Of a DNA stretch of 11,331 nt, positions 1-7,197 are shown one piece after another. The notes under the pieces are model-generated. The model was not told where the DNA came from, searched no databases, and worked only from the letters and a program-made list of their open reading frames with translations. Position 1 is the first letter of the stretch. The number at the start of each line of letters is the position of its first letter. The DNA comes from Zymomonas sp. Its GTDB lineage: Bacteria > Pseudomonadota > Alphaproteobacteria > Sphingomonadales > Sphingomonadaceae. The position numbers and the translations under genes were made by a program. The stretch is from assembly GCF_020216885.1 (NCBI RefSeq), contig NZ_JAIWON010000126.1:1-11331 (forward strand), written 5' to 3'.

Positions 1-12
1 GCTAGCTGATTT

Positions 13-41
13 TTGCTTTAGCGAACAGCGTTTATTATTAT
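13..41 (+). promoter_or_regulatory. possible rpmE promoter
   Basis: TTGCTT at 13-18 and TATTAT at 36-41 are separated by 17 bases. The -10 matches the sigma70 consensus at 5 of 6 positions, the -35 at only 3 of 6. Transcription would begin near 48 and leave a leader of about 90 bases before rpmE. The assignment rests on spacing and the -10 only, and the T/A-rich context makes chance matches easy. Confidence 0.3.
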
Positions 42-52
42 TTGTATCTTGG

Positions 53-119
53 CTGCTCTTGTTTCTTTGGCAAGAGCAGGCTAGATGCAGCTTCTCTATC
101 CGGCTGGTCGGTAACCAGC
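53..119 (+). promoter_or_regulatory. structured leader of rpmE: two hairpins
   Basis: A perfect 9-bp stem (CTGCTCTTG 53-61 with CAAGAGCAG 71-79, 9-base loop) is followed by a 6-bp stem (GCTGGT 103-108 with ACCAGC 114-119, 5-base loop). Neither is followed by a T run, so they do not look like terminators. The second hairpin ends 8 bases before the GGAG ribosome binding site at 128-131. Leaders of ribosomal protein genes are often targets of feedback control; such a role here is inference only. Confidence 0.4.
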
Positions 120-137
120 TATCTAACGGAGTTTATC

Positions 138-365
138 ATGAAGCAGAATATTCATCCTGATTATCACTTTATCAAGGTTCAGTTGACGGACGGTACCGTA
201 TTCGAAACCCGTTCTACATGGGGTAAAGAAGGCGATACCATGAAGCTGGATATTGATCCGCGCGTTCATCCGGCATGGACTGGCGGTCGTTCACAGTTGG
301 TTGATGCTGGTGGCCAGGTTGCCCGCTTTAACAAGCGTTTTGGCGCTCTGTTGAAAAAGAAATAA
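138..365 (+). CDS. rpmE: 50S ribosomal protein L31 (bL31)
   Basis: A 75-residue, Lys/Arg-rich protein matching bL31, a component of the large ribosomal subunit at the central protuberance that bridges the two subunits. The family signature is clear: [19 protein letters not shown] at the start, then [22 protein letters not shown] and FNKRFG near the end. There is no cysteine, so this is the zinc-independent form without the CxxC ribbon. I chose ATG at 138 because GGAG at 128-131 lies 6 bases upstream and the known N-terminus begins there. The frame is open further upstream to about 42, but those extra 32 residues do not resemble bL31. A terminator follows directly, so the gene appears monocistronic. 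Confidence 0.96.
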   Translation: MKQNIHPDYHFIKVQLTDGTVFETRSTWGKEGDTMKLDIDPRVHPAWTGGRSQLVDAGGQVARFNKRFGALLKKK

Positions 366-375
366 GCTGTTATTT

Positions 376-397
376 CGGGGTGGCTTCGGCCACCTCG
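376..397 (+). terminator. rpmE intrinsic terminator
   Basis: The stem CGGGGTGGC (376-384) pairs with GCCACCTCG (389-397), one G-T wobble included, around the stable tetraloop TTCG. The tail TCACTTTATTATT is T-rich but interrupted, so termination may be partial. It starts 11 bases after the rpmE stop. Confidence 0.8.
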
Positions 398-424
398 TCA
401 CTTTATTATTGATGATATACCTTC

Positions 425-778
425 TTGACCTCTTCTAAGTTACAATCCTGCATCAAAATTGTTTTTTGGCTGACGTTGTTCACTGCCTATGTGCTGGCTA
501 TTTTACCCGCGCCTGATACGATTCATTTGGCTCCCAGTGACAAAATAGACCATATTATAGCCTTCCTGACATTGACTATTCTGGCAGCTTTGGCTTGGCA
601 AAAAACGCCTTCTTTTAAAATTGCTATAGGTCTTAGCCTTTTTGGTGCTCTCATTGAACTGACCCAAGCTATCCCCTTTATTCACCGTGATGCCGAATTA
701 GCCGATTGGCTCGCTGATATCAGCGCCGTCTTTTTTGTGCTGCTTGTCAGAAATGCTATAAAACGATTTATGGAATAG
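425..778 (+). CDS. VanZ-like small membrane protein
   Basis: A 117-residue hydrophobic protein with about four membrane segments (roughly residues 11-27, 43-58, 64-79 and 96-110). It shows the VanZ-like pattern: DKIDHIIAF (39-47, conserved D/K/H), then GALIELTQ (74-81, conserved E and Q), then HRDAELADWLAD (87-98). VanZ was named from teicoplanin resistance, but most family members, including this type of short stand-alone protein, have no known function. The only usable start is TTG at 425: an in-frame stop lies at 413-415 and no ATG or GTG occurs before the first membrane helix ends. No Shine-Dalgarno sequence is visible, so translation may be weak. It stands 60 bases after rpmE, beyond that gene's terminator. 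Confidence 0.78.
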   Translation: MTSSKLQSCIKIVFWLTLFTAYVLAILPAPDTIHLAPSDKIDHIIAFLTLTILAALAWQKTPSFKIAIGLSLFGALIELTQAIPFIHRDAELADWLADISAVFFVLLVRNAIKRFME

Positions 779-813
779 ATGGTTTTAATCATATCAGATA
801 AGACCTAAAATTT

Positions 814-958
814 TATACTTTCCTCATATTTAAGCTAACGTCTTTGTTAGTAAAAATTGGTTGAATAAACCGATATTCTTCATATCCTCTTTACCACAAT
901 GACATTGCCTCTTCGTAAAATGAACCCTGATTTTTAGGGCATTTGGAAGAGCTTTTTT
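814..958 (+). ncRNA. candidate small RNA or vanZ-like 3' UTR
   Basis: The gap 779-1057 has no gene. Within it, TATACT (814-819) could be a -10 box; the base pattern 17 bases upstream (ATATCA, 791-796) is a poor -35. A transcript from about 826 would fold into CTAAC/GTTAG (835-839 with 846-850), ATTGGTT/AACCGAT (856-862 with 868-874, one wobble) and the large terminator hairpin at 909-951. That gives an RNA of about 130 bases. Alternatively the terminator simply ends the transcript of the membrane protein gene 130 bases upstream. I cannot match it to a named family. Confidence 0.3.
909..958 (+). terminator. strong intrinsic terminator in the vanZ-like/trxB gap
   Basis: Three stacked helices form one arm: CTCTTC (909-914) with GAAGAG (946-951), AAATG (918-922) with CATTT (940-944), and CCCT (925-928) with AGGG (936-939), loop GATTTTT. 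Six T residues follow at 953-958. It lies 130 bases after the nearest upstream stop codon and about 100 bases before trxB, so it separates trxB from upstream transcription. Confidence 0.75.
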
Positions 959-1057
959 AAAAATTTTTCATAAAAGATTATCTTATCATAAAGCTTCCAA
1001 TCTGCTGTAGAGTGACAATCTTTTTATCTCATTTCCCTTTTTGAAGGAGCGCTGGTG

Positions 1058-2014
1058 ATGAGTGCTGATCCCATATCTACCCGTGTTTTTATTCTTGGCA
1101 GCGGGCCTGCCGGATTAACCGCAGCCATTTATGCGGCTCGTGCTGGATTAAACCCGATCGTGGCACAAGGTTTGCAGCCGGGTGGTCAGTTGACAATTAC
1201 AACTGAGGTCGAAAATTTCCCCGGCTTCCGCGAGCCTATTCAAGGGCCTTGGTTGATGGAAGAAATGCAGGCTCAGGCTGAAAATGTCGGTGCAAAGCTG
1301 GTCTGGGACATCATCACTTCGGTCGATTTTTCTCAGCGCCCCTATCGTTTAACGGGTGATGGTGGTCAGGTCTATTTGGCTGATAGCTTAATTATTTCAA
1401 CTGGCGCACAAGCGCGTTGGCTTGGCCTTGAAAGTGAAACAGCCCTCCGTGGCAAGGGTATTTCAGCTTGCGCTACCTGTGATGGCTTCTTTTTCCGTGG
1501 GAAAAAAGTCGTTGTGATTGGAGGCGGCAATACCGCTGTTGAAGAGGCACTTTATCTGACCAATCATAGCCCTGAAGTGACGCTGATTCATCGCCGTGAT
1601 AGCCTGCGGGCTGAAAAAATTATGCAGAAGCGCCTTTTAGCGAATCCAAAGATCAAGATACGCTGGGATAGTGAAGTTGCTGAATTTATTGCTGGGGAAG
1701 ATAGCGCCTTATCAGCAGTCAAATTGAGAGATACGAAAACAGGCAAAGAATCTCTCCTTGAAACCGAAGGTGCCTTTATTGCTATTGGCCATAAACCCGC
1801 CACTGAACTGTTTCAGGGGCATTTAAAACTTGATGATGAAGGCTATATTGAAGTCACACCCGGTACGACCCAAACCAGCATCAAAGGAATTTTTGCCTGC
1901 GGCGATGTGATGGACAAGCATTACCGTCAAGCCGTTACGGCTGCTGGAACGGGCTGTATGGCCGCGTTAGAAGCCGAGCGTTTTTTAGGTGAAATTGATT
2001 TCAAGGAAGATTGA
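1058..2014 (+). CDS. trxB: thioredoxin-disulfide reductase
   Basis: A 318-residue flavoenzyme that passes electrons from NADPH through FAD and a redox disulfide to thioredoxin in the cytoplasm. Visible parts in order: N-terminal FAD-binding GSGPAG (14-19); the active-site CATC (C138-C141) followed by D142, embedded in the NADPH domain as in low-molecular-weight bacterial enzymes; the NADPH-binding GGGNTA (155-160) and HRRD (178-181), typical of NADPH preference; and the C-terminal FAD segment FACGDVMD (G282, D283). Length is normal. I chose ATG at 1058 because GAAGGAG (1043-1049) lies 8 bases upstream; GTG at 1055 is directly adjacent but closer to the ribosome binding site. It appears monocistronic, with a terminator upstream and a long gap downstream. 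Confidence 0.96.
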   Translation: MSADPISTRVFILGSGPAGLTAAIYAARAGLNPIVAQGLQPGGQLTITTEVENFPGFREPIQGPWLMEEMQAQAENVGAKLVWDIITSVDFSQRPYRLTGDGGQVYLADSLIISTGAQARWLGLESETALRGKGISACATCDGFFFRGKKVVVIGGGNTAVEEALYLTNHSPEVTLIHRRDSLRAEKIMQKRLLANPKIKIRWDSEVAEFIAGEDSALSAVKLRDTKTGKESLLETEGAFIAIGHKPATELFQGHLKLDDEGYIEVTPGTTQTSIKGIFACGDVMDKHYRQAVTAAGTGCMAALEAERFLGEIDFKED

Positions 2015-2027
2015 TTTTCTATTCCAA

Positions 2028-2052
2028 ATCCTCGGCAGGATAACTTTATCCT
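2028..2052 (+). repeat. overlapping alternative hairpins after trxB
   Basis: ATCCT (2028-2032) can pair with AGGAT (2037-2041), while AGGATAA (2037-2043) can pair with TTATCCT (2046-2052). The middle arm is shared, so the two hairpins exclude each other. No T run follows, so a classical terminator is not shown. It starts 13 bases after the trxB stop and may stabilise or end that mRNA. Confidence 0.45.
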
Positions 2053-2074
2053 ATCAAAGCTAGGGGATTATTGA

Positions 2075-2143
2075 ATTCTGATTGTCGTCTTTACACAAGA
2101 CCACTTTAAGCACGCGCTTTTTATAAAGGCGACAAATCAGAAT
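2075..2143. repeat. long imperfect inverted repeat
   Basis: ATTCTGATTGTCGTCTTT (2075-2092) is the reverse complement of AAAGGCGACAAATCAGAAT (2125-2143) apart from one mismatch and one extra A. The 32-base loop contains a smaller AAGC-ACGC-GCTT hairpin with a TTTTT run after it. A transcript from either strand would form a long stem. No terminal duplication or transposase is present, so I do not call it a mobile element. Confidence 0.55.
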
Positions 2144-2470
2144 ATTGAAAGGGTTGGGTGTAATCTTGAAATACTGTAAATAAATTACAAAACAACGTGG
2201 CTAAGATAAGATTATTAAAGAATCTTTGTTTCTGTAAAAGAGCGCATCGCAAGTTAAATCAAGAATTTAGAAGTTCGTTCAATATAAGAGCGGCAATAAC
2301 CAAAATATAAAATAATCATATCATTTTGACTGATTTTAAACTAGCGTAGAAGACTTATATAACTGCTTGTTTCTTTCAAGAAATCTTGTGCCTGCTCTAT
2401 ATTGGCAGATATTGGATTATTAACCCAATAGAATAAAAATAAAGCGGATACAGGTAGAAGACTTTTCCCG

Positions 2471-2490
2471 CGTCAGCATTCGTCAGCATT
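2471..2490. repeat. tandem decamer CGTCAGCATT x2
   Basis: CGTCAGCATT occurs at 2471-2480 and again, identical and adjacent, at 2481-2490. It may be a slippage duplication or a pair of protein-binding sites in the non-coding stretch downstream of ilvC. Confidence 0.6.
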
Positions 2491-2661
2491 GCAGATCCAT
2501 CGACAAACTCAATTTTTATGTGGATTTTTATAGGCGCAGAGAGCGCGGCTAATATCGGACAAAAACCTTAATCGCAAATAGGCTCTTTTGTGCAGAATTT
2601 AAGCCATGCATAGCTTGGGAATGCTATTTGAGATAAAAAATAGTGACAATTCGGCCAGATA

Positions 2662-2696
2662 CAAGAAAGCCGGAAACAATGTTTCCGGCCTTCTTG
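2662..2696 (-). terminator. ilvC (ilv operon) intrinsic terminator
   Basis: A perfect 9-bp stem GCCGGAAAC (2669-2677) / GTTTCCGGC (2681-2689) with a 3-base loop is extended, after one A-C mismatch, by CAAGAA/TTCTTG (2662-2667 and 2691-2696). Read on the - strand the GC-rich stem is followed by TTTCTTGT. It lies 22 bases beyond the ilvC stop and marks the end of the ilv transcript. The symmetry would also let it act, more weakly, on transcripts arriving from trxB. Confidence 0.85.
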
Positions 2697-2718
2697 AACA
2701 ATCTAGTTCTTAGAAAAA

Positions 2719-3783
<1,065 letters not shown>

Positions 3784-4296
3784 TTAAAAAGCATCCCGAC
3801 CGCGCGCCATGGCTGCAATACCCGTGCGCGCGACTTCAACCAAGCCCAATTCACCCATAAGCTCGAGAAATTTTTCAACTTTTTCAGTTGTGCCGGTAAC
3901 TTCAAAGATAAAACTGGCAATGGTCGCATCAACCACTCGGGCATGATAAACTTCAGCCAAACGCAAGGCTTCGATACGATTATCACCCACACCAACCACT
4001 TTAATAAGGGCTAATTCCCGTTCAACATGGGGGCCAATGGCTGTCAAATCGACAACCCGATGCACCGGCGGCAGACGGTCCAACTGGTGAACCATCTGGT
4101 CGATGACATGAGGAAGGCCACTGGTCACAATGCTTAACCGGCTTATGGCATTATCTTTTGTGACATCCGCAACGGTCAGGCTTTCGATATTATAGCCTCT
4201 GGTAGAAAACATGCCTGAAATGCGGGCAAGAATACCAGCAACGTTATCAACAGTGACAGAAAGCGTATGGCGCTCTATCACTTCTCCACTATCCAT
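3784..4296 (-). CDS. ilvH: acetolactate synthase, regulatory small subunit
   Basis: A 170-residue protein matching the IlvH/IlvN family. An N-terminal ACT domain (about residues 9-84: RHTLSVTVDNVAGILARISG, then RGYNIESL) normally binds valine for feedback inhibition and activates the catalytic subunit. The C-terminal half (from about 92: RELALIKV, then VVDATIASFIFEVTG) is the small-subunit C-terminal domain. I chose ATG at 4296: AAGGA at 4308-4312 lies 11 bases upstream. The in-frame TTG at 4305 would add three residues but sits only 2 bases from that ribosome binding site. It follows the ilvI stop by 21 bases, consistent with co-translation of the two subunits. Named ilvN in some genomes. 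Confidence 0.95.
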   Translation of the reverse strand: MDSGEVIERHTLSVTVDNVAGILARISGMFSTRGYNIESLTVADVTKDNAISRLSIVTSGLPHVIDQMVHQLDRLPPVHRVVDLTAIGPHVERELALIKVVGVGDNRIEALRLAEVYHARVVDATIASFIFEVTGTTEKVEKFLELMGELGLVEVARTGIAAMARGRDAF

Positions 4297-4317
4297 GATG
4301 GGCAAAGTCCTTAAAGA

Positions 4318-6105
4318 TTAACCGCGAATGGTAGTCGCAGACGAAGGTGCAGCGGAAGGAGTATATTCCGGCTTCTTGACATGGTTATCGGTGATATCCG
4401 ATTCCAAAATCATTTCAGTCTGGCCGGCTCCCGGCGGCACCATCGGCAAACAATTCGCTAATTGAGCAACCTGACAGTCAACCAAGACAGGCCCCGGCGT
4501 TTCCAACATCGTTTTGATGCCATCTTCAAGCTGGGAAGGTTTCTCAATTTTAAGCGCATTCCAGCCATAAGCCTTAGCCAATGCAACAAAATCAGGCAGC
4601 GCTTCTGAATAGCTTTGTGACCGGCGATGATCATAAAGCAAATCTTGCCACTGACGCACCATGCCCATGAAACGGTTATTCAAGATAAAAATTTTCACCG
4701 GCAAACGATATTGAGCAACCGTAGCCATTTCCTGAATATTCATCTGGAAAGAGGCTTCACCAGCAATCGTCATGCAGAGGCTGTCTGGATTACCGACCTG
4801 CGCGCCAATAATAGACGGGAAACCATAGCCCATCGTTCCCAAACCACCTGAAGTCAGGAAATGATTGGGAGAGTCAAAACCGAAATACTGGGCGGTCCAC
4901 ATCTGATGCTGTCCGACTTCTGTCGAGACGATCGGATTTTTACCCTTTGTAGCTTCCCACAGGCTACGGATAGCCTGCTGCGGCATGATCTCGCTACCCT
5001 GCTTGGTAAAATTCAGGCATTGTTTGGCGCGCCATTCATCAATCTGCACCCACCATGCCGAAATATCTTGCATCTGGTAATGCTTTTCTTTCCAAAGCGC
5101 GACCATGTCCTGCATGACTGATCCGACATCACCCACAATTGGCAAATCCACATGGATGATACGATTGATCGAAGAACGATCAATATCGACATGAATTTTC
5201 TTGGAATGAGGTGAAAAACCTTCAACTTTGCAGGTGACGCGATCATCAAAGCGGCTGCCAAGGGCAACGACCAGATCGGCTTCATGCATGGCATAATTAG
5301 CTTCATATGTGCCATGCATACCAAGCATGCCCAACCATTGCTGGGAAGAGGCTGGAAATGCGCCCAAGCCCATCAGGGTTGAGGTTACCGGAACACCTGT
5401 TAAGTCAGCTAATTCACGCAAGGCTTTGCTGGCATCGGGACCAGAATTGATAACGCCGCCACCGGTATAGAAAACCGGACGCTTTGCCTTGGAAATCATA
5501 TCAAGAGCGTTGGTAATCTCCACTGGATCCGCTTTAACACGCGGACGATAACCGCGATGCATCCGCTTGTTAGGATCCGGTTTGATGTAGTCGATAACCG
5601 CCGTCTGAACATTTTTCGGAAGGTCAATAACCACCGGCCCCGGACGACCGGAGGTCGCCAAATGGAAAGCTTCGACAATCGTCTGGGCTAAGTCCTTCGG
5701 GTCGCGAACCAGATAGTTATGCTTGGTGCAATGGCGGGTAATACCGATGGTATCCGCCTCTTGGAAAGCATCGGTTCCGATTAAATTCGTAGCGACCTGA
5801 CCAGAAAAAACAACCAACGGAATAGAATCAAGCATGGCGTCAGCGATGCCGGTAACGGCATTGGTCGCCCCCGGGCCTGAAGTCACTATAACAACACCGG
5901 GTTTTCCGGTCGACCGCGCATAGCCTTCTGCTGCATGGACAGCCCCGCCTTCTTGGCGAGCCAGAATATGCCGGATGCCTTCATCCTGATAAAGGGCATC
6001 GTAAATGGGGAGAACTGCTCCGCCGGGATAGCCGAAGATCAGATCGACACCCATATCCTTGAGTGTTTCAAGAACAATGGCGGCGCCGCTGAGTTGGCGA
6101 CACAT
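4318..6105 (-). CDS. ilvI: acetolactate synthase, catalytic large subunit
   Basis: A 595-residue thiamine-diphosphate enzyme that condenses two pyruvates to acetolactate, or pyruvate with 2-oxobutyrate, the first common step toward valine, leucine and isoleucine. Domains in order: N-terminal pyrimidine-binding domain with FGYPGGAVLPIYDAL and catalytic E52 in RQEGGAVHAAEGYA; central FAD-associated domain; C-terminal diphosphate-binding domain with GEASFQMNIQE (449-459) and NNRFMGMVRQWQ. The Mg-binding motif reads GEA instead of the classical GDG, E450 taking the place of Asp. The C-terminal MVPPGAG is typical. ATG at 6105 has AAAAGGA 8 bases upstream. Also annotated ilvB in related genomes. 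First gene of the ilv operon, expressed from the 153-base leader region after miaA. Confidence 0.97.
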   Translation of the reverse strand: MCRQLSGAAIVLETLKDMGVDLIFGYPGGAVLPIYDALYQDEGIRHILARQEGGAVHAAEGYARSTGKPGVVIVTSGPGATNAVTGIADAMLDSIPLVVFSGQVATNLIGTDAFQEADTIGITRHCTKHNYLVRDPKDLAQTIVEAFHLATSGRPGPVVIDLPKNVQTAVIDYIKPDPNKRMHRGYRPRVKADPVEITNALDMISKAKRPVFYTGGGVINSGPDASKALRELADLTGVPVTSTLMGLGAFPASSQQWLGMLGMHGTYEANYAMHEADLVVALGSRFDDRVTCKVEGFSPHSKKIHVDIDRSSINRIIHVDLPIVGDVGSVMQDMVALWKEKHYQMQDISAWWVQIDEWRAKQCLNFTKQGSEIMPQQAIRSLWEATKGKNPIVSTEVGQHQMWTAQYFGFDSPNHFLTSGGLGTMGYGFPSIIGAQVGNPDSLCMTIAGEASFQMNIQEMATVAQYRLPVKIFILNNRFMGMVRQWQDLLYDHRRSQSYSEALPDFVALAKAYGWNALKIEKPSQLEDGIKTMLETPGPVLVDCQVAQLANCLPMVPPGAGQTEMILESDITDNHVKKPEYTPSAAPSSATTIRG

Positions 6106-6125
6106 GCTTTATTTCCTTTTCGAAA

Positions 6126-6188
6126 CCCCATGATCCAATCGCGATGATTGTCATGGTTCAGTTTGTAGCCTTGATAAGGGAAAGGCTA
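6126..6188 (-). promoter_or_regulatory. ilvI leader with two hairpins and a mini-ORF
   Basis: On the - strand the ilvI leader can form TAGCCTT/AAGGCTA (6188-6182 with 6172-6166, 9-base loop), then an 11-bp stem CCATGA+CAATC with GATTG+TCATGG (6156-6146 with 6140-6128, 2-base bulge, loop ATCGC). The second ends 7 bases before the ilvI Shine-Dalgarno. An ATG inside it (6154) opens a 28-codon frame MTIIAIGSWGF... ending at 6068 inside ilvI, with Ile at residues 3, 4, 6 and 15. This could be a leader peptide coupling isoleucine supply to ilvI translation, but its ribosome binding site is poor and no terminator hairpin is evident. Confidence 0.4.
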
Positions 6189-6230
6189 AAAATCTCAGTG
6201 AATTTAAAAATAGCAAAGGTAGAGGACGGC

Positions 6231-6258
6231 CTTAAAAGAATAAAACTATTCACGTCAA
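6231..6258 (-). promoter_or_regulatory. possible ilv operon promoter
   Basis: On the - strand TTGACG (6258-6253, 5 of 6 to consensus) is followed after 16 bases by TTTAAG (6236-6231, 4 of 6). It abuts the miaA stop codon. A start near 6224 would give a leader of about 120 bases containing both hairpins. Read-through from miaA is also possible because no terminator separates the genes. Confidence 0.35.
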
Positions 6259-7197
6259 CTATATTGATAATAATTTTATTGCGAAATCGTCAATTTTTTT
6301 AAAATTGATGTCATCGAAAATTTTTATCCAACTCTCGTCCGTCTGATGACGAAACCACGTTCTCTGCCTTTTGGCATATTGACGGGTAGCTGCCTTTGCT
6401 TTTTCGATCATTGTTAATCGATCAATTTCCCCTCTTATATAAGACACTATTTCTCTTACGCCAATAGCCCGCATAATCGGTAAATCTGCCGGTAATTGAC
6501 GACCCATTAGTCGAATAACTTCTTTCTCGGCACCTTGTTCCAACATTTGATCAAATCTTTTGTCACAACGAGACCTCAAGATATTTGCTGGCGGTATAAT
6601 GACAAAAGATTGCAATTTTATTTCATTAGCAATGCCGCCCGTTTTTCTTTGCTGCCAATAATGCAAAGGATAGCCCGTCGAACGCATCACTTCCAAAGCC
6701 CGCATAATGCGCGTCTTATCCGTCGGAAGAAGCCTGTCTGCTGCAATCTGATCTTCTTGCTGTAGGGCGCTATAAGCCTCTTCTACAGACATTGATCGGA
6801 CTTCTTCACGCAGATCGGGGTTAATGTCCGGTATCGGAGCAATGCCCTCTAGCAAGGTTCTAATATAAAGACCTGTGCCACCGACCAGAATAGGAAGTCT
6901 GCCACTTGCATGGGCATTTTTTATTTCTTTTTTAGCCAGTTCTGCCCAAAAAACAGCCGATGCGGGTTCACTGCCATCCTGAATCCCAAAGAGACGATGG
7001 GGTAATATTTTTTCATCCGCATCGCTCGGACGGGCTGTTAAGATTTGAAGATCCGTATATAATTGCGAGGCGTCGGCATTAATAATAATGCCATTTGTTT
7101 TCATCCCCATTGCAATAGCTAATTGCGACTTGCCGCTTGCTGTTGGGCCTGCGATGAGGAGAACTGGATGTTTTTTAGGAGATTCGGATATGCTCAT
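6259..7197 (-). CDS. miaA: tRNA dimethylallyltransferase
   Basis: A 312-residue enzyme that transfers the dimethylallyl group to N6 of A37 in tRNAs reading codons that start with U, improving decoding. Visible parts: P-loop GPTASGKS (17-24), conserved Asp at D42 in NADASQLY (most members read DSMQVY or similar), GGTGLY (106-111) with T108, DKTRIMRALEV in the middle, and the C-terminal tRNA-binding ATRQYAKRQRTWFR. Length is usual. ATG at 7197 is the only start: the upstream frame lacks ATG, GTG or TTG back to a stop. No Shine-Dalgarno is visible. Its first 8 bases overlap the start of serB on the other strand, so its promoter must lie inside serB. Its stop lies 153 bases before ilvI, on the same strand. 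Confidence 0.95.
   Translation of the reverse strand: MSISESPKKHPVLLIAGPTASGKSQLAIAMGMKTNGIIINADASQLYTDLQILTARPSDADEKILPHRLFGIQDGSEPASAVFWAELAKKEIKNAHASGRLPILVGGTGLYIRTLLEGIAPIPDINPDLREEVRSMSVEEAYSALQQEDQIAADRLLPTDKTRIMRALEVMRSTGYPLHYWQQRKTGGIANEIKLQSFVIIPPANILRSRCDKRFDQMLEQGAEKEVIRLMGRQLPADLPIMRAIGVREIVSYIRGEIDRLTMIEKAKAATRQYAKRQRTWFRHQTDESWIKIFDDINFKKIDDFAIKLLSI

Larger units (their letters stand above)
2015..2661. other. long non-coding stretch between trxB and ilvC
   Basis: About 650 bases hold no credible coding frame on either strand; the sequence is AT-rich and stop-laden. I see overlapping hairpins right after trxB (2028-2052), an 18/19-base imperfect inverted repeat (2075-2143), an 11-base direct repeat (2346-2356 and 2454-2464), a small hairpin TATTGG/CCAATA (2410-2430), a perfect tandem decamer (2471-2490) and a near-palindrome (2601-2616). 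It could be a decayed gene, a small-RNA locus or plain spacer between convergent genes. Confidence 0.6.

Noticed and set aside
42..137. N-terminal extension of rpmE by 32 codons
   Set aside because: The extra residues do not match bL31 and run through the leader hairpins; the ATG at 138 has a well-placed GGAG.
412..438. Eight-codon frame MIYLLDLF overlapping the VanZ-like start
   Set aside because: Too short, with no ribosome binding site and no pattern linking it to regulation.
2075..2143. Insertion-sequence or MITE end pair
   Set aside because: The arms are imperfect, there is no target-site duplication visible and no second copy in the window.
2262..2298. tRNA-like GTTCGTTC segment
   Set aside because: No acceptor, D or anticodon stem can be built around it.
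7088..7189. Longer serB start at 7088
   Set aside because: Those 34 codons lie opposite the miaA P-loop region and lack a ribosome binding site; ATG 7190 has AGGAG at ideal spacing.
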